NCBI GenBank assembly: GCA_963800065.1
Contig: CAWCZO010000010.1
Coordinates: 62,001 to 126,000, forward strand
Length of the DNA stretch: 64,000 bases
Source of the DNA: CAWJFJ01 sp963800065
GTDB lineage: Bacteria > Actinomycetota > Acidimicrobiia > Acidimicrobiales > UBA8190
Reading direction: 5' to 3'
Shown here: positions 51,789-61,447 of the stretch, piece after piece
Layout: each line of letters begins with the position of its first letter
Numbering within the stretch: position 1 is the stretch's first letter
Notes under the pieces: generated by a model
Databases searched by the model: none
The model's input: only the letters and a program-made list of their open reading frames with translations
Told to the model about the DNA's origin: nothing
Program-made: the position numbers and the translations under genes

Positions 51789-54700
51789 CTAGTTGATGGT
51801 GATCGTCAGGGACTTCGTCGCCTTCTCATGGTGGGGCGTGGTCGAGTCCTTGACCTTGGCCGTGAAGGTGAACGTCCCCTTGCGGGTGGGGGTTCCCGAC
51901 AGCTTGCCGGAGGAGCTGAGGGTGAGGCCGTGCAGGGCGCCGCTGTGCGTCCATGTGTACGGCGCCGTCCCGCCTGCCGCGTCCAGTTGGTCGGAGTAGT
52001 GAACGCCCTTCGTCCCGTCAGGCAGTGGCGATGCTGTCGTTATCAGCACAGGGCCGGTGACGTAGAAGCACTCGTCGACGCTGCCGTCCTGGCTGTTGGC
52101 GTAATTGCTGTCTCCGTGGTACACGGCGCGGAAGCACCAGTAGCCGATGGCCGTCGGACTGGCACTGGGCGTGAACTTCGCCGAGTTGGCCGTGGCCGTG
52201 TTGGGACCGGACGTTGTCAGGTTCACGGCGCTACCCACCTGGGTACCGGTGACGCACGGCGTGGGGGTCGGCGTAGGCCCGCACTCATAGAAGCTCACCG
52301 TGCCGGTCGGCGCCGGGGGGCTGCCGTCGTAGTCATTGCCGGTAATCGTGGCTTGATCGATGTTGGCCTGGCCCTCGGTGATGGTGGTGTTGAGCGGCGC
52401 GCTCAGGGTGCTGGTGGACGTCTGTGAGACGGTGTAGCACTCGTCTGAAGTGGCGTCGGAGCTGCCCGTGTAGTTGCCGTCGCCCGAGTACACGGCGGCG
52501 AAGCACCAGGTGCCGACCGAGTTATTGGTGAACGCCGACGAGGTGACCGTGCCGGGGTTGGACGCCCCACTCAGTGTTTCCACGTCGAACGGGATTCCAC
52601 TCGGGGTGCACGGATCCACATTCTCCCCGCACGCATAGAAACTCACCGTGCCGGTCGGGTTGGGGGCATTCTCAGCGGCGTCTTCGCCGGTCACCATCAC
52701 ACTGTCGGTGTTGGGGCCGTCGAGCGCAGCAGTCGAGCTGGACGGCGAGCTCACTGTGGAACTCGGTGCCGAGCCGACGGTGTAGCACTCGTCGGAACTG
52801 GCGTCGGAGCTGCCGTTGTAATTGCCGTCGCCCGAGTAGACGGCGGCGAAGCACCACGTGCCCGTGGAGTCCGGTATGAAGTCCGCCGAGGCGACCGTGG
52901 CCGGGTTGGACGTGCCGTTCAGTGTCTCCGTGTCGAACGGCAATCCGCTCGGAACGCAGGGATCGACGTTCTCGGCGCAGGCATAGAAGTCCACCGTGCC
53001 AGTGGGATCGACGCCGTTGACGCTGCCGGTCACCGTCGCTCCGTCGCTGTTGGAACTCCCCAACTCGATGTTGCCGGCGACCGGCATGCTCGTCGTCGAA
53101 CTACCGACCAGGCCGACGCTGTAACACTCGTCGGAGCTCTGGTCGGAGCTGCCGCTGTAATTGCCGTCGCCCGAGTAGACAGCGGCGAAGCACCAGGTAC
53201 CGGTGGAGTCCGGTGTGAGGTCCGCCGAGGTGACCGTGGCCGGGTTGGATGTGCCGTTCAGGGACTCGGTGTCGAACGGCAATCCGCTCGGAACGCAGGG
53301 ATCGACGTTCTCAGCGCAGGCATAGAAGTTCACCGTGCCGGTGGGATCGACGCCGTTGACGCTGCCGGTCACCGTCGCTCCGTCGCTGTTGCTGTCTCCC
53401 AGGGAGATGCCCGAACTAGTCGGTGTGCTGCTCGTCGAGCTACCGGCCGGGGTTACATCGAAGCATTCATCGGTGCTGTCGTCGGAACTGCCGCTGTAGT
53501 TGGAATCTCCGGGATAGCTGTCGTCGAAGCACCACCACCCCGTTGACGTCGGGGTGAACGACGCCGAGGTGGCCGTGGAGTTGTCGGCCCCCTGGGTCAG
53601 GCTCACCGGGTTGCCCACCGGGTAATCGGTCGCTGTGCAGGGGTCGGAGGAGACGGCGGTGGCCGTCGGTCCGCACACGGTGAAGCTGACGGCCCCGCTC
53701 GGTTGCGCACCGGGGTTTTCGTCGGGGTCACCGGACACCACCGCGTTGTCGGTGTCGCTCGCTCCCAACTCGATACTCGGGCTGGTGGGCGTCGTGGTGG
53801 TGGACGTCGGGTCCAGGGTGGCCGTGATGGTGCCGGCCGAGGCACAGATCTCCGTCTGCGTCGGCGAGTCCCCGGCGATGTTCTGGAGGCTGCCCTGGGC
53901 GCTCAACCACTGCACACCGAACTCCCAGTCGTTTCCGTTGTTGGGTGTGGTGGCCTCGCACACCTCGACCGGCTCGGGAGTGTTCAGTGGCGTGTTGTCG
54001 GGAATGGTGAAGTTGGCGTTCAGCTGTGGCGGGTTCAGGATGGCCTGGTAGAACGTGAGGGTCTCGTTGAGGTTGTTGTCCGCCGCCAGGGTGCTGTTCG
54101 ACAGGGTGAGGGTGGTGGAGGAGGAGTCCCCCGGAGTCGGCGCCGACCCCGTCACCTCGGTACCGACGGGGACACCGGTCCCGCTCACCGAGTCACCGAC
54201 GAGGTTGTACGGCGTTGCCGAGGTTCCGGCCGATGCGGCGGTGCACGCTGCCGCCGGAGCGCCCGCGCCGGAGCAGGTCTCCACCGTGTTCGAGGCGCTC
54301 TCGTGAACGAGCGTGATCGTGCTGCTGGCGGCGTCGAGGCTGGTGGTCGTACTCACGTTGTCGACGCTGTAGTCGGCCTCGCTCACGTCTGCGTTGTTGG
54401 TAAAGGTGAGGGTGTCCGAAGGCGACGAGCCGATCGCATCGGCCGACAGTGTCAGCTCCACGGTGGCGAAATCGCCCGTCGTGCCGTTACCCTGACCCGT
54501 CACCGTGGTACCCGGCGGAATATCGCCCGCCGAATCGGTGACCAGGTCACCTTCGAGGTTGGTCGGATAGGCGTTGGGTGGGACGACGGTCGTCACCTCC
54601 GAGCCGGACGTCACGGACACGTTGGTGACCTGGGTCTGCGTGGGGTTCGGGGTCACGGTGACCGGTTGGCCGCCTACCGTGACGCTGACCGGCGTGGAAT

Positions 54701-55952
54701 CCCCGGCGCGTGCGTACCAGCAGTTGTTCGTGGCGCTAAAGAGGTTGGCGGCACCCGCTCCCAGGCCGCCGATGGTGGCCGGGCAGGCTCCCGGGGTGTC
54801 GTTGAGGGTGATGGTCTGACCGAGGGACCCGTTGGACGTGCTCAGCTGCGCGGTGGGTGCCTGCGAGGTGGGAAGGTTCTGCCCGGAGAACCCGACGGCG
54901 GTCTGGGTCGCGCTCGGCCCCGATCCCGTGGTCTCGAACTCGTCGAAGCAGAACGGCAGGCCGGCGTCGATCAGCGCCTGTGCCGGTGGGCACTCGTTCA
55001 TGGGGTCGCCGCTGGATTTGAACTGTGTCGTGGTGTTGTAGCCGTCCACCGTGCTGGCGGACATGTCGGCGGTGGTGCTGGGCGGTGCCGCCGTCGTGGT
55101 GGCGCCCGACCAGGCCTGCTTGTTCAGACCGGCCGTACCGGTGTCGACGTCGGCCTCGCCCGAGCCGACGCCACCTGTCCAGTTGAAGCCGGGGCCGGCT
55201 TCGATGGTCAGGGCCGTGCCGCCGGCCGCGTCGATGGCGTTGGAGCCTTCGAAGATCGTTGACCCCGCGCCGGACGTGTTGTTCAGACCGAGGAGGAGGG
55301 TGCTGGCGGCTGTCCACGGCGAGGCCGGGGAGTTGGACTCGTCGTTGGCCCCGGTCCCGGTCGGATTGGTGTTGGCGCCGTCGTAGCACGCCTGGGCCAC
55401 GGTGTTGGCGCCGGCGGTGGCGCTGTAGATCGTGTCATTGGTGCCGCTCAGGGTCCCCCCGCTGTCGGGCGCAGCGCCACAGACGGGAGCGGGGTAGATG
55501 ATCATGGTCTCGGAGCCGGTGAAGTTGTCACTGTCGTTGTCCGTGGCGGCGACGCCGACCGTGTTCGACGTCCCGGAGGCACCGATCACGTTGGTGTCGT
55601 CGCCCAAGCCGGGAGCGGCCTGGATGGTGCACGAGGCGGTGGTGGCGGTCTGCGTGTACGGCGCCCCGCAGGTGAAGCCGCTGGCGAGGTTCGGAAGGGT
55701 GCCGAGCGTGCCGGGGGTGACCGATGAGAGGGTCGGGATGTTGGGAACTCCCCCCCCGGTCTCGGTGACGGTGAGCACCGAGGTGTAGGACTGGTTGTAG
55801 CCGTTGTCGAAGATGTCGGCGTTCGACACCTTGAACGTCGCCGTGTTTGCGGCGAATGCAGGCGCTGCCAACCCCAGGACGGCCACCATGCTCGTGATCA
55901 GCGCTGCAGCCAGACCACCGGCGACGAATCGGAACGAGCCACGTCGAGACAT
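51789..55952 (-). CDS. large secreted Ig-repeat surface protein
   Basis: The protein has 1387 residues from ATG 55952, supported by a GGGGGAGG site. The signal peptide ends AAPAFA. A Ser/Thr/Asn-rich N-terminal region of about 800 residues is followed by six or so Ig-like repeats of about 100 residues. These share TGTVSFYACGENVDPC and TGTWCFAAVYSGDGNYSGSS with conserved cysteines, and a He_PIG-type Ig domain closes the chain. There is no sortase motif or transmembrane anchor at the C terminus (KSLTITIN). It is most likely a matrix or adhesion protein. Convergent with the Pel locus 2 operon. Confidence 0.85.
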   Translation of the reverse strand: MSRRGSFRFVAGGLAAALITSMVAVLGLAAPAFAANTATFKVSNADIFDNGYNQSYTSVLTVTETGGGVPNIPTLSSVTPGTLGTLPNLASGFTCGAPYTQTATTASCTIQAAPGLGDDTNVIGASGTSNTVGVAATDNDSDNFTGSETMIIYPAPVCGAAPDSGGTLSGTNDTIYSATAGANTVAQACYDGANTNPTGTGANDESNSPASPWTAASTLLLGLNNTSGAGSTIFEGSNAIDAAGGTALTIEAGPGFNWTGGVGSGEADVDTGTAGLNKQAWSGATTTAAPPSTTADMSASTVDGYNTTTQFKSSGDPMNECPPAQALIDAGLPFCFDEFETTGSGPSATQTAVGFSGQNLPTSQAPTAQLSTSNGSLGQTITLNDTPGACPATIGGLGAGAANLFSATNNCWYARAGDSTPVSVTVGGQPVTVTPNPTQTQVTNVSVTSGSEVTTVVPPNAYPTNLEGDLVTDSAGDIPPGTTVTGQGNGTTGDFATVELTLSADAIGSSPSDTLTFTNNADVSEADYSVDNVSTTTSLDAASSTITLVHESASNTVETCSGAGAPAAACTAASAGTSATPYNLVGDSVSGTGVPVGTEVTGSAPTPGDSSSTTLTLSNSTLAADNNLNETLTFYQAILNPPQLNANFTIPDNTPLNTPEPVEVCEATTPNNGNDWEFGVQWLSAQGSLQNIAGDSPTQTEICASAGTITATLDPTSTTTTPTSPSIELGASDTDNAVVSGDPDENPGAQPSGAVSFTVCGPTATAVSSDPCTATDYPVGNPVSLTQGADNSTATSASFTPTSTGWWCFDDSYPGDSNYSGSSDDSTDECFDVTPAGSSTSSTPTSSGISLGDSNSDGATVTGSVNGVDPTGTVNFYACAENVDPCVPSGLPFDTESLNGTSNPATVTSADLTPDSTGTWCFAAVYSGDGNYSGSSDQSSDECYSVGLVGSSTTSMPVAGNIELGSSNSDGATVTGSVNGVDPTGTVDFYACAENVDPCVPSGLPFDTETLNGTSNPATVASADFIPDSTGTWCFAAVYSGDGNYNGSSDASSDECYTVGSAPSSTVSSPSSSTAALDGPNTDSVMVTGEDAAENAPNPTGTVSFYACGENVDPCTPSGIPFDVETLSGASNPGTVTSSAFTNNSVGTWCFAAVYSGDGNYTGSSDATSDECYTVSQTSTSTLSAPLNTTITEGQANIDQATITGNDYDGSPPAPTGTVSFYECGPTPTPTPCVTGTQVGSAVNLTTSGPNTATANSAKFTPSASPTAIGYWCFRAVYHGDSNYANSQDGSVDECFYVTGPVLITTASPLPDGTKGVHYSDQLDAAGGTAPYTWTHSGALHGLTLSSSGKLSGTPTRKGTFTFTAKVKDSTTPHHEKATKSLTITIN
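52783..53400 (-). repeat. near-identical tandem Ig-repeat units
   Basis: Two units, about 52783-53060 and 53121-53400, are about 90% or more identical in DNA by eye. They share blocks such as TCGAACGGCAATCCGCTCGG and GGATCGACGCCGTTGACGCT. Neighbouring units are more diverged. The high identity points to recent duplication or gene conversion. Confidence 0.75.
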
Positions 55953-56354
55953 GTGAGCCTCCCCCGCCCAGCGCACCATTCGGCGCGCTTCCCCGCTCGG
56001 AGATCTAACAGAACCTGACATTCGTGTCAACGAGGCTTGTGGTGAAAGTGACGACTGTCGCAAGCGGGCAGGACTTGGGCGCATTCGGCGCGTGGGAACT
56101 GCGAGGGAGCGACGCGACTCGCGCTCGCCACCCGGCGACGTCGGTTCGACAGCCCCCATCTTGTGATCTTGGCAACAAGCGATGTGGGGGAGGGCGACTG
56201 CAATAGGCACGTGCGTGTCCCGACAAGCACGTGGGGAGTCAGGTGCGTAGGGATTCGGCGGCGGAGGCGTCAGCCGATGGCCCGGGGTGGGTGCAGCTCG
56301 ATCACGGTCAGCCGACGCCCGGGCGCCGATGGTGTGCGGGAGCGAGTGCTCCGC
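55953..56354. other. intergenic region without a recognised gene
   Basis: About 400 bp hold the ribosome-binding site of the Ig-repeat gene and presumably its promoter. I see no ORF or RNA gene that I can support. Confidence 0.35.
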
Positions 56355-58208
56355 CTAGCCCTGGCTCCCGAAGAACCCGGCGCCGCCGAAGGTGAAGACC
56401 CCGCCGTCGGCGGCCACCATCCAGTAGCCGGTGGCTCCCTGCGCCGCCATGCCCACGACGGGCTGGTCGAGGTGGACCGAGCCCTCCGATCCCTCGAAGG
56501 GAAGATGGAAGCAGAAGATCCCTCCGTCGGCGGCTACCAGGCGGTAACCCGATCCGTCCGGGGCCGTCTCCATGCCGACGATGGGCCGGTTCAGATGGAT
56601 GTTCCCGGTACTGCCGTCGAAGGGAGCGTCGAAGGAGAAGATCCCCCCGTCGGACGCCACCAGCCAGTAGCCACCGGTGGCGGGATCGGCCGCCATGCCA
56701 ACGACGGGCGCGTTCAGGTGGCGGCCGCCCATCGAGCCGTGGAAGCGGGCGTCGCCGTAGGCGAAGACACCCCCGTCACTGGCCACCAGCCAGTAGCCCC
56801 CGCCGTCAGCGGTGGCCGCCATGCCCACGATCGGTTTGGCCAGCCTCAGGTTGCCGGCACTGCCGTGGAAGCCGGCGTCGCCGAAGGTGAACACCCCGCC
56901 GTCGGCGCCCACGAGCCAGTAGCCGCCGCCGTCGGCGGTGGCCGCCATGCCGACGATGGGTGCGTTCAGGTGGCGGCCGCCCATCGAGCCGTGGAAGGTG
57001 GCGCCACCGAAGGTGAAGACGCCTCCGTCGGAGGCCACCTCCCAGTAGCCGTTGCCGGAGGGAGTGGACGCCATGCCCACGAACGGCGGTCGCAGTGCGG
57101 CGGAGGCCGCTTCGACAATGGGACCGACGGCGCTGTAGGGGAGCGCGTTGGAGACGGCGGGTGGGACGACAACCTGCAGGCTCACCGACCCCGCGGCACA
57201 GGGGGGGATCACCACGTCGGCACTCTCGTCGCTCGCCACCGACGGCGCCGCCGCGCAGCCGGGGCCGTCGAACTCGACGGCCGACGCCCCCGTCAGATAG
57301 ACGCCCTGGACCGTTATGTGTGAACCGACGCCACCGGCGGAGGGATCGAGGCGGACGAGGTGCGGTGAGGCCGTCGACGGATAGGAGACCGACGAGTTGA
57401 GGAAGGCGGTGTCGGAGTTCGGGATCGCCCACAGTGACTCTCCGAATTCCGCCGTCCACGTGAGCGAACCGGGGTAGGGGCCTGACGTCGCCGTGGCTTC
57501 GGCGGTGCCCGCCGCCGCCGAGCCGGAGCCGTAGTCGCCCAGGATGGCGTCGCGGTGGTTCCAGCCGGCGGGGTCGTCGGGAGACTCCGAGGTACAGCCA
57601 GCGTTACCCACGTAGGGGTAGCACCCGTCGGTGTACATCCACTCCCAGTCGGCCTGCAGGGCGTTGCCCACCCCGAAGGCGGCGATGCTCGGGCCCGCCT
57701 GGAAGCTCGACGACCCCGGTGCCGCCGGATCCGTCGACTGCAGCGCACCGGTCAGGGCGTCGTTGTCGGCGCTGGTGTCGAGCTCGACCAGGGGCGGGAG
57801 TCCCCGGGCGGTGCGTTCCAGATTGAAGATCACGAAGAGTTGTTGAGAAGGCGCCAGCCCGGCGTAGTCGTCCGGGAGGATCATCGGTCCCACACCTTCC
57901 AGCGATCTGGCGTAGTCGATGTTGAGCAGGGACGAATAGATGCAGTCAGGTGAGTCGTCGATGGCGAACAGATCGCAGTTGAAAGGGACCTGACTGGGGA
58001 CATTGGCCGCCGGGTGACCGGGGGGCAGGATGGCGTCCGCCTGGTCGTGGGCGGCCAGCGGCCTTGGAGCCGCCGGCCTCGAACCGGGGTGGGGGGTGCC
58101 GAGAATCGCCACAAGCATCACTCCCGCACCACACAGGAGCGAGAGACTGCGCCGGGCCGAGATGGGGAGCTTTTCGTGTCGTAGCCGCGCGCCGCTACGT
58201 CCGTGCAT
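56355..58208 (-). CDS. secreted CAP-like plus six-repeat propeller protein
   Basis: The protein has 617 residues. After a signal segment (LSLLCGAGVMLVAILG), residues about 110-270 contain LFVIFNLERTARGLPPLV and GNALQADWEWMYTDG, resembling a CAP/SCP domain. An IPT/TIG-like segment follows. The last 250 residues are six repeats of about 41 residues with the consensus IVGMAATADGGGYWLVASDG and GVFTFGDA. The repeat matches the protein at 25226-26512. The protein is exported, and a role in envelope binding or assembly is inferred. Confidence 0.75.
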   Translation of the reverse strand: MHGRSGARLRHEKLPISARRSLSLLCGAGVMLVAILGTPHPGSRPAAPRPLAAHDQADAILPPGHPAANVPSQVPFNCDLFAIDDSPDCIYSSLLNIDYARSLEGVGPMILPDDYAGLAPSQQLFVIFNLERTARGLPPLVELDTSADNDALTGALQSTDPAAPGSSSFQAGPSIAAFGVGNALQADWEWMYTDGCYPYVGNAGCTSESPDDPAGWNHRDAILGDYGSGSAAAGTAEATATSGPYPGSLTWTAEFGESLWAIPNSDTAFLNSSVSYPSTASPHLVRLDPSAGGVGSHITVQGVYLTGASAVEFDGPGCAAAPSVASDESADVVIPPCAAGSVSLQVVVPPAVSNALPYSAVGPIVEAASAALRPPFVGMASTPSGNGYWEVASDGGVFTFGGATFHGSMGGRHLNAPIVGMAATADGGGYWLVGADGGVFTFGDAGFHGSAGNLRLAKPIVGMAATADGGGYWLVASDGGVFAYGDARFHGSMGGRHLNAPVVGMAADPATGGYWLVASDGGIFSFDAPFDGSTGNIHLNRPIVGMETAPDGSGYRLVAADGGIFCFHLPFEGSEGSVHLDQPVVGMAAQGATGYWMVAADGGVFTFGGAGFFGSQG

Positions 58209-58361
58209 GTGCTGTTTGACTCCTCGCCGGTCATTCGGGACGGCTCGGGGGTCCGCCAGTGATCCCGCCGGAGGGTGACCCTACGTCGTTTTGCCCCGCT
58301 GAGACACTGAGGATGGCGGCGGCGGCGTTTGACCAGGTGAACGCCGTCGACGGCCAGGCGC

Positions 58362-59948
58362 TCAACCCGGAGAGGGGACGACCGGCGGTCGTCCTCCGGG
58401 TGTCAAGACCTCGATGCCCGCCGCCTTCGGGCTGTACGTGGATCCCAGTCCCAGCACGAGGGCGTCCCCCACGGTGGCGATGCCCGACCAGTTGGCCTGG
58501 GGCAGCTTCAGCGCGACGATCAGAAGTCCGGTGGTGGCGTCGCGTATCTGGAGGGTGGCCGCCAGGGCCTGGCTGTTGAAGGTCATCCCTCCGGCCACGG
58601 TGACCGGTGAGAACGAGGCTGCATTGTCGGCTTGCCACTGCACCACACCCGTGCTGGCGTCGAAGGCGTCGTCGGAGGGATTCTGCATGGGCGTGTCGCG
58701 GGGGTTGGACGGGTCACAGAGCTTCTGTCCGTTGCTCTCGAAGCGCCCGAAATCACCGAGGGCGGTGGCGCCGAAGACGTTCCGGCCGTCGTAGGCGGTG
58801 GTGGCGATGAACCCGCCGGAGAATCCGCCGAAGACGACGTTGGTGGCCCATCGCAACTTCCCGGTGCTCGGATCGAGGGAATAGTAGGTGCCGTCCTTGC
58901 TCCCCTCACCCAGGAAGAGGGCCTTTCCCTGGGCGTCGACGCCGGCATTGGCGCTGGCGCCGATGTCCCAGTCGCATTGGAGGTCGGGCAACGGCGGGTG
59001 GTACACCCACGCCAGCCGTCCGCTCTTGATGTGCAGGGCCAGTATGGCGTCGGCATACGGCTCGTCGTTGGTGAAATCGCAGTCGGCGGTGCCGTACACC
59101 ACCAGGCCGAGGGCGGGAAGCACCGTTCCCGACGACCACACGCTCCCGCACCCGTCGTTCTGGACCACACCCTGGGCGTTGACATCGGTCTGGTATTCCC
59201 ACACGGGGTCCCCCGTGTTGACGTCGGCGCCCACGATGTAGCCCCGGAATCCCGGGGTGCCGTCGACGTCGACCCCGAAGAGGACGAGGCCGTCCTCCAC
59301 CACGGGCGACGAGAAGATACGGGTCCCGTCGGTTTCGGGGTCGGGGCGTTTGTCGGGCTGGCCGGTGTAGTCGTGTTTCCAGTAGACGGCGCCGGTCGAG
59401 GCGTTGAGCGCGTACAGCGTGTAGCCACCGCCGAAGAGGACGAGGGCCGGCCGGCGTCCCGCTGCCGGTTGGTACCACGCCGACGACGTGATCAGACCGC
59501 CGTCGGAGGTGAGGTCTCGCTTCTTCTCCCCCGGATAGGGGGTGACCCCGTTCTGTGCCATGACCTTCGTCTTCCAGCGCAACTTCCCCGTCTCCAGGTT
59601 CACGGCGTAGAAGTAGTCGTCCCACGACCCGACGTAGACGGTGTGACCGACCACGGTCGGGGTGGCCGTCACCGAGTCACCGGTGGGGAAGACCCACGCC
59701 TTGCGCAGGGTCTGGACGGTGGACGCCGTCAGCGTGGTGCGACCGTGGAAGGTGTGTTGGGCGTCGTGACCGTAGGTGGGCCAGTCCCAGGGACCGGGCA
59801 CCGTCGATGTCGCCGCGCTGGTCGGACCGGAGGTACCGCTGCATCCTCCCAGGGCGGTGACGACGATGAGCGCTCCGGCCAGGGCCCGCCCGTGACGCCG
59901 CTTCCCCGGCCTGGCGGGCACGGGCTGTGACCCTTCGACTGAGGACAA
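58362..59948 (-). CDS. PQQ-type beta-propeller lipoprotein
   Basis: The protein has 528 residues. A signal with lipobox ALGGC is followed by WPTYGHDAQHTFHG, then repeated propeller blades such as YAVNLETGKLRWKTK, YALNASTGAVYWKHDY and YSLDPSTGKLRWAT. The AxxxxTGxxxW pattern is the PQQ-dependent alcohol or polyvinyl-alcohol dehydrogenase repeat. A CxC or CC redox pair and clear PQQ-calcium ligands are not obvious, so it may be either an exported dehydrogenase or a binding propeller. Confidence 0.85.
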   Translation of the reverse strand: MSSVEGSQPVPARPGKRRHGRALAGALIVVTALGGCSGTSGPTSAATSTVPGPWDWPTYGHDAQHTFHGRTTLTASTVQTLRKAWVFPTGDSVTATPTVVGHTVYVGSWDDYFYAVNLETGKLRWKTKVMAQNGVTPYPGEKKRDLTSDGGLITSSAWYQPAAGRRPALVLFGGGYTLYALNASTGAVYWKHDYTGQPDKRPDPETDGTRIFSSPVVEDGLVLFGVDVDGTPGFRGYIVGADVNTGDPVWEYQTDVNAQGVVQNDGCGSVWSSGTVLPALGLVVYGTADCDFTNDEPYADAILALHIKSGRLAWVYHPPLPDLQCDWDIGASANAGVDAQGKALFLGEGSKDGTYYSLDPSTGKLRWATNVVFGGFSGGFIATTAYDGRNVFGATALGDFGRFESNGQKLCDPSNPRDTPMQNPSDDAFDASTGVVQWQADNAASFSPVTVAGGMTFNSQALAATLQIRDATTGLLIVALKLPQANWSGIATVGDALVLGLGSTYSPKAAGIEVLTPGGRPPVVPSPG

Positions 59949-59952
59949 GGCG

Positions 59953-61333
59953 TTACCCGAAGCCCGCCGTCGCCGGCGCCCGGCTCGACGGGCCCTTGTC
60001 CGGCGCCGGGTTCTCGGCCGGGCCCGACAGGGGCGCCACGATCTTGCCCGTCGGGTAGGGGCACACCTGGGTGGCGGGGACGCACACCGTCACGCTGGTG
60101 GGGAAGTCGAATCCGGCGTGGACCACCGTGGGCGTGCTCGGCTGTCCGTTGGCGAAGGTCACCTTCATGGCCCGGCCCCCGTAATTGGCGGGACCGCATC
60201 CGTTGCCGATCATGTTGTCCTTGCAGGTGATGTGGATGTCGATGAAGTACAGAGTCCCGTCGGGAGCGAAGGCCATGCCGAAGGGGTTGTAGGCGTTGGG
60301 GTTGGTGCCGAGCTGGGCGATGGTCTCGCCGGGAACGGGGGTGCGTCCCGGTTCGGGCTGGCCGTTCGGCGTCACCCAACGGATGGACGGGTTTCCGATG
60401 TAGCTGCTGATGGCGAAGCAGTCACAGGTCGGGTCCTTGGCGATACCGGCCGGGAACGACACGCCGCTGACGAAGGGGGTCACCTGCACCTTGCTCCGCG
60501 GGTAGATCCCTCCGGGGCACTGCGCCGCGCTCGGCGGGCAGCGACGAGGCGGAGAAGCGGAGCACGCTCGAGGTGCCGACGTTGGGGACGAGGATGTCGC
60601 CGTTGTCGGCCAGGGCCATCATCCCGGGCTGGGCCAGCCCACCGGTTCCGTCGGTGTGGTGAGGTCCGAACCCGCCGGCGGTGGGACCGTAGACGATGCA
60701 GTAGGTGGTGTAGCTGGGAGCGAACCATTCCACCAGGCGTCCGCTGCTGGGCGAGGGGAACTGACCCTGGGCGGTGGCGATGTCGTTGCCGAAGACATTG
60801 CCGTGCTTGTCGACCGCACAGCCGGTGTAGGTCTGGTTGTTGTTGAACACGCCGTTGGCGGTCGGGGGCGAGTCACTGCCGATGGTCTGGCCCGGCATCT
60901 TGTACGGCCCCGGTACGTACAGGGTCTGCCCGCTGAACGAGCCGTTCGGCTCGTCGAGCTCCTCGCCGTCGGCCGGCTCCTTGTACGGCTTGGCCGAGCC
61001 CAGGTTGTCCTGGGCCGGGAGGGTGGGGTCGTAACCGACCACGAAACGACCGTCGGGCAGGATGCACATCTGCCCGTTCGGGTCCCAGGGCGGAACGAGC
61101 TGTCCCTGGACCCCGGAGGGCATGGACAGAAAGTCCTCCTCCTCGTTCTGGTCCCAGTAGACGATGTATCTGGACTTCTTCGTCGAGCCGCCAGCCACCA
61201 GGGGGACACTGGCCCCCGTCGGCGTCGTGCCCGACGGGGTCGCCGATGGCGAGCCCGACGAACAGGCGGCCAGCACCGCCCCCAGACACAGCGAAGCGCC
61301 CAGCACCGTCACGACACCCCTGAAACGCCCCAT
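59953..61333 (-). CDS. SMP-30/NHL-like propeller lipoprotein, frameshifted
   Basis: The first frame (ATG 61333) has lipobox LAACSS and propeller-like GCAVDKHGNVFGNDIATAQG and GMMALADNGDILVPNVG. After RFSASSLP it goes out of frame. The second frame resumes with a sensible continuation VQVTPFVSGVSFPAGIAKDP, then GMAFAPDGTLYFIDI, ending at 59953. One extra base near 60533-60538 accounts for the break. The joined protein would have about 459 residues and resembles gluconolactonase-like propellers. It lies 4 bp upstream of the PQQ-type lipoprotein gene, so the two form an operon. Confidence 0.7.
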
Positions 61334-61447
61334 GGCCCTCTCCCCCGCTCGAACCGTGCCGTCATACTAGGAACCGACGACCGGACTTGCCGGGGAAACA
61401 CCCGGACGAGAAGCGTCGGAGACCGCTGGCCCGGCGTTACCTCGTGG

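Noticed and set aside
52380..53480. Regular repeats that could suggest a CRISPR array
   Set aside because: The repeat unit is about 300 bp, in frame within one protein and encodes Ig-like domains.
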